A DNA stretch of 36,194 nt. Source: an uncultured Oscillospiraceae bacterium. GTDB lineage: Bacteria > Bacillota_A > Clostridia > Oscillospirales > Acutalibacteraceae. The stretch is taken from assembly GCA_910589395.1 (NCBI GenBank), contig CAJUTL010000026.1, forward strand, positions 1 through 36,194, given 5' to 3'. Shown piece after piece: positions 31,188 to 36,194 of this stretch. Numbering within the stretch: position 1 is the stretch's first letter; the number at the start of each line of letters is the position of its first letter. Below the pieces are notes generated by a model, which was not told where the DNA came from, ran no database searches, and saw only the letters and a program-made list of their open reading frames with translations. A program made the translations under genes and the position numbers.

Positions 31188-31274
31188 GACCGGGTTCTAT
31201 CATCAAAAGGCCGGTCGCTGCGCCCCGGCGCTGTAAAACAGCTTTATTATACACTCTTTGGTGGGATTTGGCAA
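31188..31274 (-). promoter_or_regulatory. Promoter and hairpin leader of the polymer operon
   Basis: On the minus strand TTGCCA (31269-31274), 17 bases, TATAAT (31246-31251). The leader then holds two competing hairpins: GCCGG/CCGGC (31210-31214 with 31225-31229) and GACCGG/CCGGTC (31188-31193 with 31211-31216), the second followed by TTTTT. The second is terminator-like, so attenuation is possible. Confidence 0.55.
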
Positions 31275-31591
31275 ATGAGATGTTAGCGGTTAGTCGTTAG
31301 TTGTTAGGGAAGGGCATTTGGAGGTTGAGGGCGGCAAGATAAATGGGAAAGCGCTCACCTTTTCCTGTTGTTCTTCCCCCTTCTTCCTACGATTCTGGGA
31401 CCCTTTCCTGTCACTCTGCCTCCCTTCCTGTCATTCTGAGCCTCTTTCCTGTTATTCTGAGTCCCCTTTTCTGTCATTCTGAGTCCCCTTTTCTGTCATT
31501 CTGAGCCGAAGGCGAAGAATCTCGGTCTTTCGTTGTCAGTTATTAGCCGTTAGAGAAGGACGCAACGGCATTTTTGGGGGGTTCTTCCGCC
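31275..31591. repeat. Intergenic repeats with a short tandem array
   Basis: TTAGCGGTTAGTCGTTAGTTGTTAG type (31281-31310, read in parts), then five tandem units of 20-22 bases beginning TGTCATTCTGAG (31409-31515). The last unit leads into GCGAAGAATCTCGGTC, the half hairpin element. No gene is present. Confidence 0.7.
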
Positions 31592-31620
31592 TTGTTTTTT
31601 CTGTTTGATTGCGGTATACT
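31592..31620 (+). promoter_or_regulatory. Promoter of the hemolysin III gene
   Basis: TTGTTT (31592-31597), a 17-base spacer and TATACT (31615-31620), 25 bases before the start codon at 31646. Confidence 0.6.
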
Positions 31621-31645
31621 GGAGCTACAGAAAGGAGGCGTTGTA

Positions 31646-32323
31646 ATGGCTGTGGAAAAATCGGAGCGCAGGCTGGAAAAACGGCGCTTTTTGGGGCTTC
31701 CCAGATATTCCCTGGGGGAGGAGATCTTCTCCGCCGTTTCCCATGGGGTGTCCGCGCTGTTTGCCGTGGCGGCCCTGGTGCTGCTGCTGGTGTTTTGTGA
31801 AAAACGGGCGATCAACGTGGTTTCCGTATCCATTTACGGCGCTACCATGATCCTGCTGTACACGGTGTCCACCCTGTACCATGCCCTGGGCCTGAATAAG
31901 GCCAAGGTGGTATTCCGCTCTCTGGATCACTGCACCATTTTCCTGCTGATCGCCGGCACCTACACGCCCATTACCCTGGTGTGCCTGGGCGGGGCCTGGG
32001 GATGGTCTCTGTTCGGCGTGGTATGGGGCGCGGCAGTACTGGGAGTAGTCTTAAACGCCGTCAGTGTGGAGCGGTTCAAAAGGGTCTCCATGGTGTGCTA
32101 CCTGGCCATGGGCTGGGTGGTGGTGATCGCCATGAAGCCGGTGATGGCCCACCTGAGTACAGTGGGTTTCTGGTGCCTGCTTTCCGGCGGCCTGTGCTAT
32201 ACCGCTGGGGCGATCCTCTACGGAGTGGGAAAGAAAATTCCCTACATTCACTCCGTGTTTCACCTGTTTGTGCTGGCAGGCAGCGTGCTGCACACCATTT
32301 GCGTGGCGCAGATCTGCTGCTAG
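31646..32323 (+). CDS. Hemolysin III family membrane protein (TrhA/YqfA-like)
   Basis: A seven-helix membrane protein of the PAQR/hemolysin III superfamily, 225 residues. Family motifs are present: EEIFSAVSHGVSALFAVAAL at the first helix, STLYHAL, SLDHCTIFLLIAGTYTPI, YTAGAILYGVGKKIPYIHSVFHLFVLAGSVLHTICV (read in parts) with the conserved His residues of the metal site (HALG, DHC, HSVFHLF). Bacterial members have been tied to membrane lipid balance, and lysis has been reported only for a few. AAAGGAGG lies 7 bases before the ATG. Single gene. Confidence 0.92.
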   Translation: MAVEKSERRLEKRRFLGLPRYSLGEEIFSAVSHGVSALFAVAALVLLLVFCEKRAINVVSVSIYGATMILLYTVSTLYHALGLNKAKVVFRSLDHCTIFLLIAGTYTPITLVCLGGAWGWSLFGVVWGAAVLGVVLNAVSVERFKRVSMVCYLAMGWVVVIAMKPVMAHLSTVGFWCLLSGGLCYTAGAILYGVGKKIPYIHSVFHLFVLAGSVLHTICVAQICC

Positions 32324-33430
32324 CTGTTTCGAAAGTACCATGAGGAATGAGCAAGGAAAGAGAAGAAACCCGTTTGATAAATTGGAATTTGGCGGCGAGC
32401 CGCCGCAGGCACACGTAAAGCTGCTAGGTGCGGGAGAACAGCTTACTTTCTATCTGTCATTACTGAACAGAAAGCAAGGAAACCTTGCTTTCTCGGCGAA
32501 GAATCTCGTACTGGGGTCTTTTTGAAGGGCTTTCAGGGCAAGATTCTTCTTCTTTTCTTTCCTCAGAATGACAGGAGAGGACTAGTCGATAAATTGGAAT
32601 TTGCAGCGTTGGTTACAACGCTTGTGCCGCTGCACCCACTCGAGAACCCTCTTGGTGCGGGGAACCGGTTTCCAACCCGACCATAAGTAAGATGATAAAT
32701 TGGAATTTAGCGCCGAGCCGGCGCATGCACTCGTGAAGTTGCTTGGTACGGGAAACCGGTTTCTGAGCCGACCGTTGGCAGGGTGGTAAATTGGAATTTA
32801 GCGGACTAATGAATAGTAGTAACTCCTTGCCTCCCCTGTTCAGGGGAAGAAGGTTGCTTTGCAACTCTGGGACCGCCGATAGGCGGTGGAGAGGTTCCAG
32901 CTCACTGTAAACCAGCAAAAAACCTGTATTTTTCATCTCTCTGTCAGAACCCCTCAGTCACCCTATCGGGTGACTGCACCCCTTTCAGGGGTGAGCGCGT
33001 CCCGGTGGGGGGAAGGTCTCCAGTGGAGAACTCAGCTGTCGCTTCAGACATTGCTGAACGTGCCCCACCGGGGCACAGCAACCGCTCTGACCCGTTCTCG
33101 TTTGTCAACTCGGTCGTTGCTGGACGTGTGCCACCGGCACACAGCAACCGAGCCGGCAGGCGAGACCGCTGGTGCGAACCGTTCTCAGCTGTCGCTTCGG
33201 GTGCAAAGCGCAGAAAGCCATGGCTTTCTTGGCGCATTGTTCTGCACCGACCGAACCGACAGGTGAGACCGTTGCTGGGCGTGCCCCACCGGGGCACAGC
33301 AACCGAGCCGACAGGCGAGAAAGCCAAGGGTAAGTGCTAAACTACAATTTATTGCTCTTCTCCTGTTTTTCCTTATTATTGCGCCGAAGGCGCCATCACC
33401 GTCCAGCAATCTAGAATCCGGCCTCTAACA
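32324..33430. repeat. Intergenic repeat mosaic between the hemolysin III gene and lexA
   Basis: About 1.1 kb with no gene. It holds a TGTCATTCTGA hairpin element (32454-32574), then about 105-bp units starting with TAAATTGGAATTT at 32585, 32695 and 32788. From about 32815 to 33350 runs a composite block that matches the reverse complement of about 7780-8180. Three GTGCCCC-ACC-GGGGCAC or GTGTGCC-ACC-GGCACAC hairpins lie near 33060, 33125 and 33280. It ends with a CTAAACTACAATTTA palindrome and a CAGCAATCTAGAATCC tract. Confidence 0.75.
32454..32574. repeat. TGTCATTCTGA-bounded hairpin element, copy 4
   Basis: CTGTCATTACTGAACAG... to ...CCTCAGAATGACAG. The left arm carries an inserted AAGCAAGGAAACCTTGCTTT palindrome. 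Inner arms GAAGAATCTCGTACT and GGCAAGATTCTTCTT still pair in part. Confidence 0.7.
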
Positions 33431-33435
33431 TCTAA

Positions 33436-33474
33436 AAGGGCTCGTTGCAGCTTTTCCCTCTGCAACGAGCCCTT
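33436..33474 (-). terminator. lexA terminator
   Basis: AAGGGCTCGTTGCAG (33436-33450) and CTGCAACGAGCCCTT (33460-33474) form a perfect 15-bp stem around a 9-base loop. On the minus strand it is followed by TTTTAGATG. It lies 37 bases past the lexA stop codon. Confidence 0.8.
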
Positions 33475-33510
33475 CAAATCCCTTTTCTAAACAACTAACG
33501 ACTAACCTTT

Positions 33511-34092
33511 TCATAAATAACGCATAACGGCAATGACCTTTCCCAGCAGGAACACATTGTCGGAATAAATGGGCTCAAAATCCGGGTTTTCCGGCTGTAG
33601 CCGCACCCGGTCCTTTTCCCGGTAGAAGCGCTTTACCGTGGCCTCGTCTTCGATCATGGCCACGACGATATCGCCGTTTTCCGCGGTAGAAACACGCTGT
33701 GCCACTACATAATCACCGTCCAGAATGCCGGCGTCACGCATACTCAGGCCGCTGACGTGCAGGGCGAAAAGCTCCCTGCCCTCTTTTTGGGGGAAGGGGA
33801 GATAACCTTCAATATCCTCCACAGCCAAAATGGGCTGCCCGGCGGTGACCTTTCCCAAAATTGGCACCTGTACCGCGGCGGTGCTGCCTTCAATGCGAAT
33901 GGAGCGGTTCAGGCCTGCGTCTCTGGTGATATACCCCAGCTTTTCCAGGGTTTTCAGGTGGGCGTGAACGGTGGAGGTAGAGTGAAGCCCCGTAGCGGCG
34001 CAAATTTCCCGCACGGTGGGAGGTACGCCCTTGGGCGCTTCCTTCACAAGGAAATCATAGACCTTCTGCTGGCTTTTTGTCAGGCGTTCCAT
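33511..34092 (-). CDS. lexA: LexA repressor
   Basis: The SOS repressor, 193 residues. The N-terminal winged helix (1-65) has LTKSQQKVYDFL, PPTVREICAATGLHSTSTVHAHLKTLEKLGYI (read in parts). The autocleavage site is Ala84-Gly85 in VTAGQP. The catalytic pair is Ser117 (SGLSM) and Lys154 (EATVKRF). All needed residues are present, so RecA-stimulated self-cleavage should work. Start at 34092 is chosen because GGAGG lies 7 bases upstream. Its own promoter overlaps a sequence shared with the recA control region. Confidence 0.97.
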   Translation of the reverse strand: MERLTKSQQKVYDFLVKEAPKGVPPTVREICAATGLHSTSTVHAHLKTLEKLGYITRDAGLNRSIRIEGSTAAVQVPILGKVTAGQPILAVEDIEGYLPFPQKEGRELFALHVSGLSMRDAGILDGDYVVAQRVSTAENGDIVVAMIEDEATVKRFYREKDRVRLQPENPDFEPIYSDNVFLLGKVIAVMRYL

Positions 34093-34160
34093 GGCAATGC
34101 CTCCATTACGATTCAAATGGTTTTACGCGCTTTACGAATCAAAAGCTTCTTCCAGCCTTA

Positions 34161-34199
34161 AGTATAGCATATAGTATAGGAAAAAGTAAACATTTGTTT
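34161..34199 (-). promoter_or_regulatory. lexA promoter with SOS-like box
   Basis: On the minus strand TTTACT (34185-34190), an 18-base spacer and TATACT (34161-34166). AAACAAATGTT (34189-34199, minus strand) touches the -35 box and is identical to the core in front of recA. Downstream on the plus strand (about 34206-34224) lies a CGGAAAA/TTTTTCCG palindrome like the one over the recA promoter. Confidence 0.55.
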
Positions 34200-34324
34200 G
34201 AATATATTTTCGGAAAATTTTTCCGCATGGTTTCTGCGCGAAGCTTTGCAAAACGTTCACAAATCTTGCGGAAATTCTTTAAGCTTTATTCACAGCGCGG
34301 TAACAACTCCTCCGGGTTTTCCGC

Positions 34325-34453
34325 TATAATAAAAATGTACTCAGAAGAAATGGACCGCACCTTTTCTTTGAGATACGTGTTCTACCCTCCTCAATAATAC
34401 CCCTCAAGCAAAAAGGGAAAAGGCCGGCAGTGCTGCCGGCCTTTTCCCTTTTT
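34325..34453 (+). ncRNA. Candidate small RNA with C-rich motifs
   Basis: TATAAT (34325-34330) is followed about 80 bases later by a very strong terminator (34410-34453) with no gene between them. The predicted RNA of about 115 bases starts near 34337. It has an imperfect hairpin (about 34341-34370), then an open stretch with CCCUCCUC (34385-34392) and CCCCUC (34400-34405), which are complementary to Shine-Dalgarno sites. That layout is known from trans-acting Firmicutes sRNAs. The -35 box is weak. A short reading frame from 34335 has no ribosome binding site. Confidence 0.4.
34410..34453 (+). terminator. Perfect 21-bp hairpin terminator
   Basis: Arms at 34410-34430 and 34433-34453 are exact reverse complements with a 2-base centre. 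The 3' arm ends in TTTTT and the 5' arm starts with AAAAA, so it could stop transcription in both directions. No protein gene precedes it on the plus strand. Confidence 0.85.
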
Positions 34454-34840
34454 GTTGTTAGATGTTAGTTATTAGTTGTTAGTTGTTAGAAAGGGATTTT
34501 TAGATGCTGGATATTATGGGCAATGAGCAATGAGCAAGGAAGGGCAAGCCCTCTCGCTGTCATTCCGAGCCGCAGGCGAAGAATCTCGTTCTTGAGCCCT
34601 TTCTATCAACTAACTGTTCACAACTAATAACTAAAGAACGAGTCCTTCGCTTCACTCAGGATGACAGAAAAAGAAGACTTTTCCTTGTTCTAACAACTAA
34701 CGGCTAACAACTTATACGCCAAATTCTCATTTATCAAACTCTATTCTTAAGTTGCTCATTGCTAATTCCTCATTTCACATGCTGGCGCCGCGCTTTTCCG
34801 CCCGGCGGGCTGAAGGGCGCTTTCAAAAAATCTGAGCGTT
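34454..34840. repeat. Repeat tract before the spoIIQ-like gene
   Basis: TTAGATGTTAGTTATTAGTTG type (34457-34490), GCAATGAGCAATGAGCAAGG (34520-34540), a TGTCATTCTGA hairpin element (34557-34667) whose loop contains a CTAACTGTTCACAACTAATAACTAA-type tract, then CTAACAACTAACGG, an AATTCTCATTTATC palindrome and a TTGCTCATTGCTAATTCCTCATT tract. Confidence 0.7.
34557..34667. repeat. TGTCATTCTGA-bounded hairpin element, copy 5
   Basis: CTGTCATTCCGAGCCGC... to ...CACTCAGGATGACAG, with GAATCTCGTTCTT pairing to AAGAACGAGTCCTT. The loop is an insert of the CTAACAACTAA repeat type, showing that one repeat family nests inside another. Confidence 0.75.
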
Positions 34841-34846
34841 TGAAAA

Positions 34847-34876
34847 GTATAATCCCGGAATTTTCGGCTCAAAATA
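34847..34876 (+). promoter_or_regulatory. Sigma-F/sigma-G-like promoter of the M23 gene
   Basis: GTATA (34847-34851), a 15-base spacer and GCTCAAAATA (34867-34876). The forespore consensus is GYATA, 15 bases, GGNNANAHTR, so only one base (C for the second G) differs. The start codon is 45 bases downstream. Confidence 0.5.
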
Positions 34877-34920
34877 CAGATGCAAGCAAACTGTATTTTA
34901 ATCCGAAAGGAATGGAACAC

Positions 34921-35736
34921 ATGAACGGAAGACGTTTTTCAGAGAACAAGGCCCGGAAAAATGGGTTCTACCTTGCCCTGGCGGTTTGTCTGGTGGCGGT
35001 GGGGATCGCGGCGTGGAGCACCTATGACGCGGTACACAATTATCTTGCCCCGGAGGCCGGGAAGGCAAGTTCCGGCTCGGTGCAGAGCCAGGCGCCCAAG
35101 TCCCAGAGCGGCAAAACGGTAAGCCGGATCAAGGACGACCCGGAAGCGCCCAGCTCCTCCGCCTCTTCCGCTCCCGCCCGCCAGACCGTGGGAGCTGTAA
35201 CGGGAAAAGAGGAAAGCAGCAAGATCGACAGCAGCGAAGCGGAGCAGCCGGTGAGCTCTGTGCCGGAGGAGCCGGTTTCCTCTGAGCCCCAGATCCCGGT
35301 AAACGCGCCCATCTATGAGATCAGCGACGAGCTGATCCACCCGCTGCAATCCAAAGAGATCCACAAGGCTTACAGCGCCGGGGCCCCCGTCTATTCCGAA
35401 ACCATGAAGGACTGGCGGATCCATACCGGCATGGACGAAAAGGCGGAAAGCGGTGAAGAGGTTTACGCCTGCGGCAACGGGCAGGTCAAGCGCACTTACA
35501 CCGACCGCATGCTGGGCAATGTGATCGAGATCGAGCACGGCGAGTACGAATTTTTCTATTGCGGCCTGGGGGAGAATTTCCTGGTGAAGGAAGGCGATAC
35601 CGTCACAAAGGGACAGGCCATCGGCACAGTGACTGCCGTGCCCTTTGAGGCGGCGGAGGGAGTTCACCTGCACCTGGAGGTACGCCGGGACGGCATCTAT
35701 GTGGATCCCGAAAGCATTTTGACCGGACAGGAATAA
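34921..35736 (+). CDS. spoIIQ: SpoIIQ-like M23 (LytM) endopeptidase
   Basis: A 271-residue protein with one N-terminal membrane segment (about 15-35), a Ser/Glu/Pro-rich spacer (45-125) and a C-terminal M23 domain (about 135-265). The zinc motif residues are present: His168 and Asp172 in HTGMDE, His249 and His251 in HLHLEV. Order and size match SpoIIQ, the forespore protein that meets SpoIIIAH during engulfment. The Bacillus subtilis protein has lost a zinc ligand, while this one seems intact, as in Clostridioides. The start at 34921 is chosen by spacing from AAAGGA. The forespore-type promoter supports this identity. A general wall endopeptidase remains possible. Confidence 0.75.
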   Translation: MNGRRFSENKARKNGFYLALAVCLVAVGIAAWSTYDAVHNYLAPEAGKASSGSVQSQAPKSQSGKTVSRIKDDPEAPSSSASSAPARQTVGAVTGKEESSKIDSSEAEQPVSSVPEEPVSSEPQIPVNAPIYEISDELIHPLQSKEIHKAYSAGAPVYSETMKDWRIHTGMDEKAESGEEVYACGNGQVKRTYTDRMLGNVIEIEHGEYEFFYCGLGENFLVKEGDTVTKGQAIGTVTAVPFEAAEGVHLHLEVRRDGIYVDPESILTGQE

Positions 35737-35764
35737 CCTGCACTGCGGAAAAGAGAAAAATTTT

Positions 35765-35800
35765 GGGCGGCGCCTCCATTGGGAAGCGCCGCCCTTGTTG
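35765..35800 (+). terminator. Terminator of the spoIIQ-like gene
   Basis: GGGCGGCGC (35765-35773) pairs with GCGCCGCCC (35786-35794) around a 12-base loop, followed by TTGTTGTATTGT. Confidence 0.75.
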
Positions 35801-36022
35801 TATTGTGATACTTTTTTACCGATCATCAAGTCTTCCAGGAGGGAAGTTTTTTCTTTGGCAATGCAAGGACTTTCTGTTTCAGAGGGGGTGAAGCGGCCTA
35901 GAATGAGCAATGAGAAATTAAGAACATGGGCGGAGTTCCGCAAATCAAAATTCAGCGATTACATGTTCACTGTCCATACAGGGTAACTGCCGGCCTGTTC
36001 CGGCAGTTGGCGGAACAAATGA
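35801..36022. other. Intergenic stretch without a supported gene
   Basis: Open frames here lack ribosome binding sites and one covers an AATGAGCAATGAGAAATTAAG repeat. A 9-bp hairpin AACTGCCGG/CCGGCAGTT lies near 35985-36010 with no T-run. Confidence 0.5.
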
Positions 36023-36051
36023 TTGAGCAGGCGGGAAAATAGTTGTATAAT
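36023..36051 (+). promoter_or_regulatory. Promoter at the right edge
   Basis: TTGAGC (36023-36028), a 17-base spacer and TATAAT (36046-36051), 29 bases before a start codon with AGAAAGGGGGTG upstream. Confidence 0.65.
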
Positions 36052-36080
36052 AAAAAGCACAGCAGAAAGGGGGTGTTAAA

Positions 36081-36167
36081 ATGCTATGTTATTGTCATAG
36101 AAGAATCGATTTAAGCAATCAACTCTGTACAAAGTCTGATGTCTGGACGAAATTTGTACAGAGGTAA
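36081..36167 (+). CDS. 28-residue ORF with good promoter and ribosome binding site
   Basis: A short frame with three cysteines and a basic composition (starts MLCYCHRR, ends FVQR). AAGGGGGTG stands 5 bases before the ATG. Its 3' part contains a perfect 11-bp inverted repeat, CTCTGTACAAA (36123-36133) and TTTGTACAGAG (36153-36163). A GGACGA/TCGTCC pair (36145-36150 with 36174-36179) can form instead. This suggests a leader peptide with alternative RNA structures in front of a gene beyond the window. It could also be a decayed gene start. Confidence 0.4.
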   Translation: MLCYCHRRIDLSNQLCTKSDVWTKFVQR

Positions 36168-36194
36168 AAACTATCGTCCACATTGGATTTTGTA

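Noticed and set aside
33057..33300. Possible CRISPR-like array of GTGCCCC-ACC-GGGGCAC units
   Set aside because: The units are only three, unevenly spaced, with spacers that are themselves repeats, and there is no cas gene.
35795..35986. 63-codon frame after the spoIIQ-like terminator
   Set aside because: No ribosome binding site at usable spacing, part of it is an AATGAGCAATGAG repeat, and no family is recognised.

Overview
The window looks like chromosomal DNA of a GC-rich, probably spore-forming gut Clostridia (Oscillospiraceae-like). The genes carry strong AGGAGG-type ribosome binding sites and TTGACA/TATAAT promoters. The proteins are typical of Firmicutes: an ABC-F ribosome protection protein, LytTR/GHKL two-component proteins, CDP-glycerol polymer genes, SipW-type signal peptidases and a SpoIIQ-like M23 protein with a sigma-F-like promoter. 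No rRNA, tRNA, CRISPR array, transposase or phage gene was seen. The taxonomic placement is inferred from style and gene content only.

Layout. 1-470: mosaic repeats. 474-3581: M28 peptidase, then an ABC-F protein whose 5' leader holds a three-codon ORF (MRL) and an intrinsic terminator, a probable drug-responsive attenuator. 3621-5406: an AT-rich four-gene islet (XRE repressor, small HTH protein, lipoprotein, membrane protein) with two GAGGTC operators. 5574-7372: recA-recX. 7417-8551: repeats. 8552-9376: zinc metalloprotease.

9438-18902 is the most distinctive part. It is a minus-strand locus of two ER-type (Ser/His) signal peptidases, three secreted proteins sharing a TLAKY signal-peptide end (SipW-cognate, TasA/CalY style), a membrane-anchored protein whose C-terminal domain resembles the likely major subunit, and a 916-residue surface protein. 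A LytTR regulator is divergent from it. I read this as a self-contained surface-fibre or matrix system without a sortase. A strong hairpin lies between the likely major subunit and the downstream genes.

19137-26089: MFS transporter, nucleoside hydrolase, XRE/zinc-ribbon protein, an Agr-like GHKL kinase and LytTR regulator, a small conserved protein, a cupin and an Rrf2 regulator. 26143-31144: a minus-strand operon for an exported glycerol-phosphate-containing polymer (two paralogous GT2 enzymes, flippase, CDP-glycerol transferase, TagD). 31646-32323: hemolysin III family. 33511-34092: lexA, whose promoter shares an 11-base SOS-like core with recA. 34325-34453: candidate small RNA ending in a perfect 21-bp terminator. 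34921-35736: spoIIQ-like. 36081-36167: a 28-codon ORF with its own promoter.

Almost every larger intergenic gap is filled by the same shuffled short repeats: about 18 copies of a CTAAA...TTTAG palindrome, hairpin elements bounded by TGTCATTCTGA, tracts of CTAACAACTAACA and CAGCATCTAGAATC type, and a roughly 500-bp composite present in inverted orientation near 7.8-8.2 kb and 32.8-33.3 kb. Three further hairpin elements look like MITEs.
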